Positions 25,214 to 33,744 of a DNA stretch of 64,000 nt are shown piece by piece. Positions within the stretch are counted from its first letter, which is position 1. Every line of letters starts with the position of its first letter. The notes beneath the pieces are model-generated. The model searched no databases, was not told the DNA's origin, and saw nothing but the letters and a program-made list of their open reading frames with translations. The translations under genes and the position numbers were made by a program. The DNA is from Mycolicibacterium palauense (GTDB lineage: Bacteria; Actinomycetota; Actinomycetes; Mycobacteriales; Mycobacteriaceae). Location of the stretch: positions 110,870 through 174,869 of the forward strand of contig NZ_NVQF01000002.1 in NCBI RefSeq assembly GCF_002592005.1, given 5' to 3'.

Positions 25214-26220
25214 GGCGTGCCCGCGCCCACGGGCGGAACCTCGTAGAACTGTGTGGCCCACTTCCGCAGGGCCATATAGGGTTTGGCGTCCACCTTGGCC
25301 AGCGGCGGATTCTCGACGTACTTCTGGTAGCGCCAGATGTCGCAGTCCTCCCACACGGTCTTGAGGAACTGCTTCTCGACCTGCGCGCGTACGTGCGGTG
25401 GCGGCACGTCGGAGGTCTCACCGGGCTCCTTGGGCCACCAGATGGAGTAGAACATGTCCGAGACCTCGTCGTCGACGGGCGTGCAGGCGAAGATCAGGCG
25501 GTGGTTCGAGGCGCCCTCGAACGCGCTCATCGCGAAGCCGAGCCCGGAGAAGTGGCTGTGGATGCGCAGCGCCATCCTGTCGGGGTCGTCGCTGCGGGCG
25601 TCGGGCCAGCCGGTCAGGAACCGCCACTCCTCGCCGACGTTCTCCCAGTGCAGGCACACCGGTGTGACCGTGGCGCCGTGCACGTAGCGGAAGTGCGAGC
25701 TGTCGGGCCCGTTCTCGGCGACGATCTGGGGATGCACCGGGATCGCGTCGGCGCGGCTGGAGAACTCCGGGTAGGGCCGGTAGTAGGCGTGCGGGTCGGT
25801 GTCGAACTGGGGGAACTTCAAGAAGATGTCGGGCAGTTCCCACTGGGGTTCCTTGCCCTCGGGCTGGTGCCAGACGAAGACGCAGCCGTACTGCTCGGCG
25901 ACGGGGTAGGACCGCAGCGTCAGCCCGCGGTTGGGCCGGTCGGGCTGGTAGGGGATGTAGCGGTTGGTGCCGTCGGGTCCCCAGCGCCAGCCGTGGAACG
26001 GGCATTCGATGCAGTCGCCCACCACCGTGCCGCCGTGGCCGATGTGGGCACCCAGGTGTTTGCAGTGCGCCTCCAGGACGTGCAACTGGCCGGACTCGTC
26101 GCGGTAGGCGGCCAGATCCTCGCCGAAGTACTTGAGCGCCCTGACGTCGCCGGACCGGAACTCGGCGGACCAGCCCACCATGAACCAGCCGGTGACCTTC
26201 CAGGTGAACGGTACTTTCAT
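25210..26220 (-). CDS. Rieske non-haem iron oxygenase, KshA-like terminal oxygenase
   Basis: A 336-residue terminal oxygenase starting at ATG 26220. The Rieske [2Fe-2S] ligands are in CKHLGAHIGHGG and CPFHGWRWG (residues about 53-80), and the mononuclear iron site is NGPDSSHFRYVHG with the Asp-His-His arrangement. Length, single-component alpha-only layout and sequence style resemble KshA, the 3-ketosteroid 9alpha-hydroxylase oxygenase, but steroid specificity cannot be proven. The reductase (KshB type) is not in the window. Promoter region shared with the SnoaL operon. Confidence 0.87.
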   Translation of the reverse strand: MKVPFTWKVTGWFMVGWSAEFRSGDVRALKYFGEDLAAYRDESGQLHVLEAHCKHLGAHIGHGGTVVGDCIECPFHGWRWGPDGTNRYIPYQPDRPNRGLTLRSYPVAEQYGCVFVWHQPEGKEPQWELPDIFLKFPQFDTDPHAYYRPYPEFSSRADAIPVHPQIVAENGPDSSHFRYVHGATVTPVCLHWENVGEEWRFLTGWPDARSDDPDRMALRIHSHFSGLGFAMSAFEGASNHRLIFACTPVDDEVSDMFYSIWWPKEPGETSDVPPPHVRAQVEKQFLKTVWEDCDIWRYQKYVENPPLAKVDAKPYMALRKWATQFYEVPPVGAGTP

Positions 26221-26260
26221 CGGGTTGCCAATCTTCTTCGCGGGCTGATACGGAATAGAT

Positions 26261-26267
26261 TACTGTA
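26261..26267. promoter_or_regulatory. TAC-N-GTA site between Rieske and SnoaL operons
   Basis: TACTGTA within TTACTGTAG (26260-26268), in the 90-base divergent gap between the Rieske oxygenase and the SnoaL-like gene. The same nine bases recur at 36649. Confidence 0.4.
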
Positions 26268-26310
26268 GCTATTTCAGGTGAGGCCAGACCGCAGCCGAAA
26301 GCAGGAGAGC

Positions 26311-26769
26311 ATGCCGATCCCACCAACCGGTCCCGCCGACGAGATCGAGGCGATCCGGAGGTTGAAGGCGCAGTACTGCCGGTTCCTCGACACCCGCGAC
26401 ATCGAGGCCTGGAAGGCGTTGTTCAGTCCCGACGTGGTGGTGCGGCTGGACGTGGCGGTCTCGACCGGTGGCGCCGACCCGCAGACCATGCCACCGCTGG
26501 AGGGCCTCGACGCGTTCGTCCCGGTGGTGCTGGGCGGCATCGGCGATGCCGCGACCATGCACCACTGCCACACCCCGGAGATCGACCTGACCTCGCCGAC
26601 GACGGCCACCGGGATCTGGGCGATGGAGGATCTGCTGGTCTTCCCGGACGGGGCCGAGGTGCACGGCGCCGGGCACTACCACGAGACCTACGCCAAGCAC
26701 GACGGGCGCTGGCGGATCACCTCACTGCACCTGACCCGTACCCTGCTGCGATTCAAGGGCGGCGGATGA
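26311..26769 (+). CDS. SnoaL/NTF2-like protein
   Basis: A 152-residue cone-shaped alpha+beta barrel protein starting at ATG 26311 with AGGAG at 26303-26307. RRLKAQYCRFLDTRDIEAWK is the typical N-terminal helix pair, followed by LFSPDVVVRLD and MHHCHTPEIDL with possible active-site His residues, and GRWRITSLHLTR at the C-terminus. Family members include ketosteroid isomerases, polyketide cyclases, dehydratases and beta subunits of ring-hydroxylating oxygenases. Being first in the NAD-epimerase, flavin monooxygenase, hydrolase operon suggests an isomerase or hydratase step. Stop overlaps next start (ATGA). Confidence 0.83.
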   Translation: MPIPPTGPADEIEAIRRLKAQYCRFLDTRDIEAWKALFSPDVVVRLDVAVSTGGADPQTMPPLEGLDAFVPVVLGGIGDAATMHHCHTPEIDLTSPTTATGIWAMEDLLVFPDGAEVHGAGHYHETYAKHDGRWRITSLHLTRTLLRFKGGG

Positions 26770-27779
26770 TGCCGCGGACCGTTCTGGTCATGGGGGCCAG
26801 TGGATTCGTGGGCTCTCACGTGACCCGGCAGCTGGTCGAGCGCGGCGACCGGGTGCGGGTGCTGCTGCGCAGGACCAGTTCCACCCGCGGTATCGACGAC
26901 CTCGACGTCGAGCGCCACTACGGCGACATCTTCGACGACGCGGCGGTGCGCGGGGCCATGGCCGGCTGCGAGGCGGTCTTCTACTGCGTGGTCGACGCCC
27001 GGGCCGGCCTCGCCGACCCGACGCCGTTGTTCCGGACCAACGTCGAGGGCCTGCGTCGCGTGCTCGACATCGCGGTGGGCGCGGATCTGGGCCGGTTCGT
27101 GTTCCTGAGCACGATCGGCACGATCGCGGTCAGCGACGACGGCTCGGCGGTCACCGAACAGACCCCGTTCAACTGGGCCGACAAGGGCGGGGCCTATATC
27201 GAGTCCCGCCGGGCCGCCGAGGACCTGGTGCTGTCCTATGCCCGACAGCGTGGGCTGCCCGCGGTCGCGATGTGCGTGTCCTTTCCCTACGGTCCCCGGG
27301 ACTGGCAACCCACCCCGCACGGTGGACTGGTCGGCCTGGCCGCGCGCGGCCGGATGCCGGCCTACATCAGCGGGTGGAGCACCGAGGTGGTCGGTGTCGA
27401 GGACACCGCGCGGGCGATGCTGCTCGCCGCGGAGAAGGGGCGGGTCGGTGAGCGCTACATCGTGTCCGAGTCGTTCCTGTCCAATCGCGAGCTGTTCTCG
27501 GTCGCGGCGCGGGAAACCGGCGCCCCACCACCACGACTGGGCGTTCCGCTGGCCGCCCTGTCCGTCGGCGCCCATGCCGTCGAGCCGCTGCGCAGGCTGC
27601 TGCCGAACCGGATCCCGGCGTTGCTCACGGTGGTGCGCCTGATGCGTCTGACCTCGCCGGCCGACCACGGGAAGGCCACCCGCGAGCTCGGCTGGTATCC
27701 GCGGCCCGCCACCGAGGCGATACGGCGGGCCGCCCGGTTCCACGCCGAGCGTGTCCGCGGTCAGGAGGTGCGAACATGA
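26766..27779 (+). CDS. NAD(P)-dependent epimerase/dehydrogenase (3beta-HSD-like extended SDR)
   Basis: A 337-residue extended SDR. The Rossmann motif is VLVMGASGFVGSHV at the N-terminus, with LLRRTSSTRGIDDLDVERHY as the specificity region, FLSTIGTIA as the Ser strand, and AYIESRRAAEDLV at the active site, where the YxxxK Lys is Arg. It resembles sterol/3beta-hydroxysteroid dehydrogenases and would oxidise a secondary alcohol to the ketone used by the next enzyme, the Baeyer-Villiger-type monooxygenase. Both flanking gene junctions overlap by four bases. Confidence 0.85.
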   Translation: MMPRTVLVMGASGFVGSHVTRQLVERGDRVRVLLRRTSSTRGIDDLDVERHYGDIFDDAAVRGAMAGCEAVFYCVVDARAGLADPTPLFRTNVEGLRRVLDIAVGADLGRFVFLSTIGTIAVSDDGSAVTEQTPFNWADKGGAYIESRRAAEDLVLSYARQRGLPAVAMCVSFPYGPRDWQPTPHGGLVGLAARGRMPAYISGWSTEVVGVEDTARAMLLAAEKGRVGERYIVSESFLSNRELFSVAARETGAPPPRLGVPLAALSVGAHAVEPLRRLLPNRIPALLTVVRLMRLTSPADHGKATRELGWYPRPATEAIRRAARFHAERVRGQEVRT

Positions 27780-29392
27780 CCGACAACCGGTTCGACGCGC
27801 TGGTCATCGGCGCGGGCTTCTCCGGGCTCTACATGCTGCACCGCCTGCGCGAGCTGGGTGTGTCGGTCCTCGCCGTCGAGGCGGCGCACGATGTCGGGGG
27901 CACCTGGCTGGTCAACCGCTATCCGGGGGCCCGCTGCGATATCGAGAGCATCGAGTACTCCTACAGCTTCTCCGAGGAGATCCAGCAGGAGTGGGTGTGG
28001 ACCGAGACCATGCCCGCCCAGCCGGAGATCGAGGCCTACCTGAACTTCGTCGCCGACCGGCTGGACCTGCGCCGCGACATCCGCTTCGACACCCGGGTCG
28101 AGGCGATGACCTTCGATGCCGACGAGGCCGCCTGGGTGGTGGCCACCGACACCGGTGAGCGGCTGGTCGCGTCGTATGTGGTGGCGGCCTCGGGGATCCT
28201 GTCCGTTCCGCTGGAACCCGACATCGCGGGGATGGACACCTTCGAGGGCACCTCGGTGTACACCAGCTCCTGGCCCCGGGAGGGAGTCGATCTCGGCGGC
28301 AAGCGGGTGGGTGTCATCGGCACCGGATCCACCGGGGTGCAGCTGATCCCGGTCATCGCCCGGGAAGCCGGTCAGCTCACGGTGTTCCAGCGGTCGGCGG
28401 CCTACACGTTGCCGTGGGAGGTGCGCCGACTGGGGGAGGACGAGCTCGACGAGCTCAAGGCGTCCTATCCGCAGATCCGCGCCGCCCAGCGTGAGCACCC
28501 CGTCGGCGCCGCGCGGTTGAGCGCGTTCTCGGTGCTGCTGGACATGCTCACGGCGCCACCGCTGACGTCGGCCACCCGGCAGGAGCAGTTGCGCGCCATC
28601 GACACCCACGGCGTGATGGGCGCGTTGAACTGGGGCGACGTCTTCTTCGACATCGAGGCCAACCGGATGGCCGCCCGGCTCTACGGGGAGGCCGTGGCCC
28701 GCATCGTCAACGATCCCGACACCGCGGCGGCACTGGTGCCCAGCCACCCCTTCGGGTGCAAGCGCCCGATCATCGACCAGGGCTACTACGAGACGTTCAA
28801 TCGGGACAACGTCACGCTGGTGGACCTGCGGCAGGGACCCATCCGTGCGGTCACCCCGACCGGCATCGCCACCGAACAGGGCGACTACGAACTCGACGTG
28901 ATCATCTACGCCACCGGGTTCGACGCCATGACCGGGGCGCTCTCGCGCATCGACATCAAGGGCCGCGACGGGGTGAGCCTGCGGGAGGTCTGGGACACCG
29001 AGGGACCGACTTCGTATCTCGGTCTGGCCGTCGCCGGTTTCCCGAACCTGTTCATCATCCAGGCTCCCGGAAGCCCCTCGGCGGCCACCAACTTCATCGC
29101 CGCCATGGAACAGCACGTGGAGTGGATCGGCGACTGCATCGGCTATCTGCGCGCGCACGGCCACCGCACCATCGAGGCGCAACCGCAGGCCCAACGCGAC
29201 TGGATCGAGCACACCACCGCACTGGTCGAGCCCACGGTGCTGGCCCATCCCAGCTGCAACTCCTGGTACAACGGCGCCAACGTGCCCGGCAAGAAGCGCC
29301 GCTACATGGCCTACACCGCGGGCATCCCCGAGTACCGGCGGCGTTGCGACGAGGTCGCCGGTTCCGGCTATCCCGGCTTCGATCTAGGCTGA
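27776..29392 (+). CDS. Flavin-dependent monooxygenase, Baeyer-Villiger type
   Basis: A 538-residue group B flavoprotein with two nucleotide-binding motifs: VIGAGFSGLYML for FAD and VGVIGTGSTGVQ for NADPH. GGTWLVNRYPGARCDIES is the common BVMO active-loop segment, and the fingerprint FxGxxxHxxxWP is FEGTSVYTSSWP, with Tyr for the usual His. The C-terminal part (YATGFDAMTGALSRIDIKG, WYNGANVPGKKRRYM) matches cyclohexanone/steroid monooxygenase relatives. Likely reaction: insertion of oxygen next to a ketone to give an ester or lactone. It is followed five bases later by a hydrolase that could open that product. Confidence 0.88.
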   Translation: MTDNRFDALVIGAGFSGLYMLHRLRELGVSVLAVEAAHDVGGTWLVNRYPGARCDIESIEYSYSFSEEIQQEWVWTETMPAQPEIEAYLNFVADRLDLRRDIRFDTRVEAMTFDADEAAWVVATDTGERLVASYVVAASGILSVPLEPDIAGMDTFEGTSVYTSSWPREGVDLGGKRVGVIGTGSTGVQLIPVIAREAGQLTVFQRSAAYTLPWEVRRLGEDELDELKASYPQIRAAQREHPVGAARLSAFSVLLDMLTAPPLTSATRQEQLRAIDTHGVMGALNWGDVFFDIEANRMAARLYGEAVARIVNDPDTAAALVPSHPFGCKRPIIDQGYYETFNRDNVTLVDLRQGPIRAVTPTGIATEQGDYELDVIIYATGFDAMTGALSRIDIKGRDGVSLREVWDTEGPTSYLGLAVAGFPNLFIIQAPGSPSAATNFIAAMEQHVEWIGDCIGYLRAHGHRTIEAQPQAQRDWIEHTTALVEPTVLAHPSCNSWYNGANVPGKKRRYMAYTAGIPEYRRRCDEVAGSGYPGFDLG

Positions 29393-29397
29393 AAACC

Positions 29398-30504
29398 GTG
29401 CGTGCCCAGGACCGCTTCCGCCGGATCGCCCGCGAGCTCGGCGGTGTGCTGCCGCGCTCGCTGGACGCGCTCTCGGAGACACCGGCCTGGGACGGCAGGT
29501 CGGTGCGCGGGCTGCGCCAGCTCGGTGAGGTGGCCCTCGACGAGCTGGTGGTCACCGGCATGACGCTCACCGCGCCGCCCCCGCAGGTGCACACCGACAT
29601 CGCCCGGTACGGCCCGGTGGCCGCCGAGCTGCGCGAGCTCGGCGTGCTGGGCGCCCACAGCGCACCGAAACCCCTGCAGCTGGGTGCTACCCGACGGCGC
29701 CTCGCCGGGCCGTTGGCGTTCGAGGAGATCACCTTCGAGCACGATCCGGGACTGCCGGCGGGGTTCGGTCCGCTGGGCGCCCCGGCAACCGCGGTGTGCC
29801 ATATCGTCCGCCACGACGACGGCCCCCGCCCCTGGCTGGTATGGGTGCACGGCGCCGGGCAGGGGGGACTGTCGGATTTCGCGGTCGCCCGGGTGGGCCG
29901 GATCCACAACCGGCTGGGTTTCAACGTCGCGCTCCCCGTCCAGCCGGGGCACGGGGTGCGGCGGCGGTGGTGGCCGACCTATCCCGACACCGACCCGCTG
30001 GCCAACGTGGCCGGCATGATGCGCGCGGTCTCCGAGGTGCGGGCGGTGATCCGCTGGCTGCAGCCCGAGGCGACGGCGATCGCGCTGTCCGGGCTGTCAC
30101 TGGGCAGCGGGGTGGCTGCGCTGGTCGCCGGGCTGGAGGACGGACTGGAGGGGGTGGCGGTCTACACCCCGATCCGCGGCCTCAACGCGATGATCGCCAA
30201 CCACCTGCACCGCTGGGGCGGCGCCGCCGACGAGGTGCTGGCCGTGCTCAACTCCGACGTGGTCGCCGACCTGACGTCGGTCATCGACCCACTGGCGGTG
30301 GAGCCGCTGCCCCCGCCGCAGCGGCGCCTGATCGTGGGGGCCTGGCACGACCAGATGGCGATGCGCAACCCGGCGCTGGACCTGCACGAACGGTGGGGCG
30401 GCGAACTGCTGTGGCACGACGGCGGGCACGTCGGACACCTGCTCTCGGCCAGGGTGCACACCGAGACGGAGCGGTTTCTGCGCACCGTCGCCGGACGGAC
30501 CTGA
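29398..30504 (+). CDS. Alpha/beta hydrolase
   Basis: A 368-residue hydrolase starting at GTG 29398. VWVHGAGQGGLSDF supplies the oxyanion-hole HG motif, ALSGLSLGSGVAALVAG the nucleophile elbow (GLSLG), and the C-terminal HDGGHVGHLLS the catalytic His. About 125 residues of helical sequence precede the catalytic domain. It ends the SnoaL-SDR-monooxygenase operon, so hydrolysis of the ester or lactone made by the flavoprotein is the simplest role. It is convergent with a TetR gene. Confidence 0.85.
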   Translation: MRAQDRFRRIARELGGVLPRSLDALSETPAWDGRSVRGLRQLGEVALDELVVTGMTLTAPPPQVHTDIARYGPVAAELRELGVLGAHSAPKPLQLGATRRRLAGPLAFEEITFEHDPGLPAGFGPLGAPATAVCHIVRHDDGPRPWLVWVHGAGQGGLSDFAVARVGRIHNRLGFNVALPVQPGHGVRRRWWPTYPDTDPLANVAGMMRAVSEVRAVIRWLQPEATAIALSGLSLGSGVAALVAGLEDGLEGVAVYTPIRGLNAMIANHLHRWGGAADEVLAVLNSDVVADLTSVIDPLAVEPLPPPQRRLIVGAWHDQMAMRNPALDLHERWGGELLWHDGGHVGHLLSARVHTETERFLRTVAGRT

Positions 30505-30510
30505 GAGCCC

Positions 30511-30532
30511 GGCACGCCCCTTACGGTGTGCC
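30511..30532. terminator. Hairpin at convergent hydrolase/tetR ends
   Basis: GGCACGCC and GGTGTGCC pair with one G-U, around a CCTTAC loop, and overlap the TAA of the tetR gene. Probably a bidirectional terminator. Confidence 0.5.
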
Positions 30533-31135
30533 CGTCCCGTAGTCCGCGACGATCCGCGCACGCGCGGCCCGCAGTTCCTTCCGCAGGTCGTGCCCGGGCA
30601 CCACCACCCACTGGAAGGCGATCCCGAACACCACGGCGGTGATCTCGCTGACGGCCGGCTCGAGGTCGACGTCGGCGCGCACCGAGCCGTCGGCGATGCC
30701 GGCGCGCAGTGCCGCCGCGACCTTCTCGGCGCCGCCGCTCAGCTGGGTTCGCACCCGCCGGCGCAGCGGCGAGGACGTCTTGGCCGCCTCGAACATCGCC
30801 ACGAACATCGCTCGCAGGACATCGCGGTTCTCGGTGTGGAGTTCCTCGATCCGGTCGAAGTGCGCCAGCACCTGGGTCAGGCCGGTGGAGGCCGGGTCCG
30901 GATCGGGGTTGAGCCGCTTGACGTACTCGTGCAGGAACGCCTCCAGGATGGCGTCCTTGCTCCCGAAGCGGGCGTGCACCATCGCCCGGCTGTAGCCGGC
31001 TCGGCGGCCGATCTCCGCAGCGGTGGTTGCCTCCCAGCCCTTTTCGACGATCAGGTCCGCGGCGGCCCGCAGCAAACGCCGCGACGAGAGCTCGACGCGC
31101 TGAGGTTGGGTCAGCCCCCGGGAAGGCGACGGCAC
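30521..31135 (-). CDS. TetR/AcrR family transcriptional regulator
   Basis: A 204-residue TetR protein with GTG start. The helix-turn-helix is LIVEKGWEATTAAEIGRRAG then YSRAMVHARFGSKDAILEAF (residues 28-67), the classical family signature. The C-terminal ligand domain includes IEELHTENRDVLRAMFVAMF. It is divergent from a phosphotransferase, SnoaL and LLM operon, with the palindrome ATTTGT-N6-ACAAAT between them; repression of that operon and of itself is likely. Ligand unknown. Confidence 0.9.
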   Translation of the reverse strand: MPSPSRGLTQPQRVELSSRRLLRAAADLIVEKGWEATTAAEIGRRAGYSRAMVHARFGSKDAILEAFLHEYVKRLNPDPDPASTGLTQVLAHFDRIEELHTENRDVLRAMFVAMFEAAKTSSPLRRRVRTQLSGGAEKVAAALRAGIADGSVRADVDLEPAVSEITAVVFGIAFQWVVVPGHDLRKELRAARARIVADYGTGTP

Positions 31136-31166
31136 CCTTGCATGTTAGCCACCCGGGAACTAGCTT

Positions 31167-31184
31167 ATTTGTTCAGTGACAAAT
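31167..31184. promoter_or_regulatory. Candidate TetR operator
   Basis: ATTTGT (31167-31172) and ACAAAT (31179-31184) form a perfect six-base inverted repeat with a six-base spacer, in the 69-base gap between the divergent tetR and phosphotransferase genes. It is AT-rich against a GC-rich background. Confidence 0.5.
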
Positions 31185-31204
31185 TTCCTGGGTGCAGGTC
31201 GACG

Positions 31205-32284
31205 ATGACCGCCGCCGGCCTGACGATCCCGTCCGGGATCGACGACCTGACACCGGCGTGGCTGACGCGGGCGCTGCGCGCCGGCGGGGCGGCGCCGGCC
31301 GCGACGGTCACCGGGGTCGCGGCCGAGCGGATCGCCGAGGACACCGGGTTCTCGGCGCTGCTGTACCGGTTGCACCTCACCGGAACCGGCGGTGTCCCCG
31401 CGACGGTGATCGCGAAACTGCCCGGTGAACCGGCGGCCCGGGCTGCGATGGAGCTGCTGGGCGGCTACCGCAGGGAGCTGGCGTTCTACCGTCACGTCGC
31501 CGGTGTCGCACCGCTGGGCACCGCGCGGTGCCTGGCCGCGCTCGACGCCGACGGCACAGAGGATTTCGTGCTGCTGCTCGAGGATCTGCGGGACTGGCAC
31601 AACGCCGACCACCTCGCCGGGCTGTCGCTGGGACAGGTCCGGTCGTGTCTGGGCCAGCTGGCGGGCCTGCACGCCTGGTCGGTCCGGGCCGCCGATACCG
31701 CAGCGCCGGGGGAGTTCCCCGGTGTCGACTCTGCGGTGGCCCGAGAGCTGTTCCTGCCCGCATTCGCGCCGGGCTGGCAGGTCTACCTGGCGCACCGCGA
31801 CGGCCCGGTCCCCGCCTCGGTGGCCGGCTTCGCCGAGCGGTTCGCCGAGCTGGCGCCCACGGCGTTGCGTGCGCTCTCGGAGCGTCCGGTATTGCTGCAC
31901 GGCGACATTCGGGCCGACAACATGTTCTTCTCGGGTGGGCGCCTGAAGGTCGTCGACTTCCAGATGGCCGTCCGCGGCGCCGGTGCCACCGATATCGCCT
32001 ACCTGGTCAGCCAGGGGTTGCCGACCGAGGTCCGCCGCGGACATGACGAGGAGCTGGTGGGCGAGTACGTGGACCTGCTGGCCGCGGGCGGGGTCACCGA
32101 CTACCCCTTCGACACCGCCTGGCGGGACTACCGCTTCGCCGTCGCGTATCTGATCCACCTGCCGGTGATCATCCTCAACGGGTGGGACGCGCTGCCCGGG
32201 CGGTCCCGCGAGCTGTGCCTGACCCTGACCGATCGCGCGGTGGCCGCGATCGACGACATCGACGCACCGGAGGTCTTCGGATGA
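31205..32284 (+). CDS. Phosphotransferase-family (APH-like) kinase
   Basis: A 359-residue aminoglycoside-phosphotransferase-fold protein starting at ATG 31205. The catalytic Brenner motif is LLHGDIRADNMFF and the metal motif LKVVDFQM, with the N-lobe Lys in TVIAKLPGEPA. In actinobacterial catabolic clusters such proteins are annotated as phosphotransferase/acyl-CoA-dehydrogenase-associated kinases, and antibiotic resistance is not implied. It overlaps the following SnoaL gene (ATGA), giving a three-gene operon under the divergent TetR. The substrate is unknown. Confidence 0.83.
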   Translation: MTAAGLTIPSGIDDLTPAWLTRALRAGGAAPAATVTGVAAERIAEDTGFSALLYRLHLTGTGGVPATVIAKLPGEPAARAAMELLGGYRRELAFYRHVAGVAPLGTARCLAALDADGTEDFVLLLEDLRDWHNADHLAGLSLGQVRSCLGQLAGLHAWSVRAADTAAPGEFPGVDSAVARELFLPAFAPGWQVYLAHRDGPVPASVAGFAERFAELAPTALRALSERPVLLHGDIRADNMFFSGGRLKVVDFQMAVRGAGATDIAYLVSQGLPTEVRRGHDEELVGEYVDLLAAGGVTDYPFDTAWRDYRFAVAYLIHLPVIILNGWDALPGRSRELCLTLTDRAVAAIDDIDAPEVFG

Positions 32285-32655
32285 CGCGCACCGCACGTGA
32301 GGTGGTCGAACTCTACAACCTGGTGGTATGGAACGAACGCGACTTCGCCCTGGCCGATGAGCTACTGGGCGACAACGTCATTCGCCACGACGTCGGAGAG
32401 GTGCAGGTGCTCACCCACGAGCAGGCCGTCGCTCGGGTGGTGGACAACTGCGCACTCTTCGACCGGATCCGCTTCGACCTCAAGCTCGTGGTCGCCGAAC
32501 CCGACGGCGAGCATGTGGCGATCGTGTACGAGTCGCCGATGACGCCCAAGCAGGGCGACACGTTGACGATATCGAGCATGGAGATCTTCCGCGTGGTCGA
32601 CGGCCGGATCGTCGAAGTCTGGAATTGCGGCTACAAGCAAGGAGTCTGGCAGTGA
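32281..32655 (+). CDS. SnoaL/NTF2-like small protein
   Basis: A 124-residue SnoaL-type polyketide-cyclase-like protein. VVELYNLVVWNERDFALADE, VIRHDV, FDRIRFDLKLVVAE and MEIFRVVDGRIVEVWNC follow the fold. It is unlike the 152-residue SnoaL protein at 26311 in sequence and length. Overlapping stops and starts on both sides show coupling with the kinase and the LLM oxidoreductase. Activity could be isomerase, dehydratase or binding. Confidence 0.82.
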   Translation: MTRTAREVVELYNLVVWNERDFALADELLGDNVIRHDVGEVQVLTHEQAVARVVDNCALFDRIRFDLKLVVAEPDGEHVAIVYESPMTPKQGDTLTISSMEIFRVVDGRIVEVWNCGYKQGVWQ

Positions 32656-33722
32656 CCGATACGACGACCCAGCCGGCGACCCAGCCGGCGCCCCTGGACG
32701 AGCTGGGCTACTACCTGTTGGCCGGCGCGGGCGGAACGGGGCCGGCCACCCTGATGGACGAGGCCCGCCGTGGGGAGGAGCTCGGCTTCGGAACGGCGTT
32801 CATCTCGGAGCGGTGGAACGTCAAGGAGGCGTCCTCGCTGACCGGCGCCGCTTGCGCGGTCACCACGCGGATGCAGATCGCCACCGCCGCCACCAATCAC
32901 AACACCCGCCACCCGTTGATCACCGGATCCTGGGCGACCACCATGCACCGGCTCTCCGGCGGCCGGTTCACCCTCGGGATCGGGCGCGGTGTCGCGGCGA
33001 TGTACTCGGCCTTCGGGATCCCGGCGGTGACGACCGCGGAGATGGAGGATTTCGCGCAGGTCATGCGGCGGCTGTGGCGGGGCGAACTGATCTTCAACCA
33101 CGACGGACCCATCGGCAAGTACCCGGTGCTGTTCCTGGATCCCGACTTCGACGAGGACATCCGGCTGGCCCTGGTGGCGTTCGGGCCCAACACCCTGAAA
33201 CTCGGCGGCCGGGCATTCGACGACGTCATCCTGCACACCTACTTCACCCCGGAGACGGTGCAGCGCTGCGTCCGGACGGTCAAGGACGCCGCCGAGCAGG
33301 CCGGCCGCGATCCCGAAGCGGTGCGGGTGTGGTCGTGTTTCGCCACCGTCGGCGACCATCTGCCCGAGGAGCTGCGGATGAAGAAGACCGTCGCCCGGCT
33401 GGCCACCTACCTGCAGGGCTACGGAGACCTGCTGGTGAACACCAACGGCTGGGATCCCGCTGTGCTGGAGCGTTTCCGGGCCGACTCGGTGGTGACCTCG
33501 ATCCCGGGCGGCATCGACCACAAGGCCTCCGCCGATCAGATCGAGCACATCGCCACCCTGATCCCCGACGAGTGGCTGGAACCCGCGGCCACCGGGAGCG
33601 CCCGGCAGTGTGTGGACCGGATCCGCAAGGAATTCGACTACGGCGCCGATGCGCTCATCATGCACGGTGCCACGCCCGACGAACTGGAACCCATCGTGTC
33701 GGCGTACCGGGCCCGCGCCTGA
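32652..33722 (+). CDS. LLM-class (F420-type) oxidoreductase
   Basis: A 356-residue luciferase-like TIM barrel starting at GTG 32652. Family features include GEELGFGTAFISERW, ATAATNHNTRHPLITGSWAT, the LSGGRFTLGIGRG glycine loop and DALIMHGATPDEL at the C-terminus. Mycobacterial members mostly use coenzyme F420 rather than FMN. It ends the kinase-SnoaL-LLM operon, and likely reduces or oxidises a ketone, alcohol or enone in the pathway. Confidence 0.87.
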   Translation: MTDTTTQPATQPAPLDELGYYLLAGAGGTGPATLMDEARRGEELGFGTAFISERWNVKEASSLTGAACAVTTRMQIATAATNHNTRHPLITGSWATTMHRLSGGRFTLGIGRGVAAMYSAFGIPAVTTAEMEDFAQVMRRLWRGELIFNHDGPIGKYPVLFLDPDFDEDIRLALVAFGPNTLKLGGRAFDDVILHTYFTPETVQRCVRTVKDAAEQAGRDPEAVRVWSCFATVGDHLPEELRMKKTVARLATYLQGYGDLLVNTNGWDPAVLERFRADSVVTSIPGGIDHKASADQIEHIATLIPDEWLEPAATGSARQCVDRIRKEFDYGADALIMHGATPDELEPIVSAYRARA

Positions 33723-33726
33723 ACCG

Positions 33727-33744
33727 GACCCCTCAGCGGGGGTC
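33727..33744. terminator. Hairpin with stop codon in its loop
   Basis: GACCCC and GGGGTC form a six-base stem with a TCAGCG loop; the loop contains the stop codon of the convergent minus-strand gene. Only five bases separate it from the LLM gene's stop codon. Confidence 0.55.

Noticed and set aside
31205..32284. Aminoglycoside resistance gene
   Set aside because: The APH fold is shared by many metabolic kinases, and the operon partners (SnoaL, LLM) point to catabolism, not resistance.
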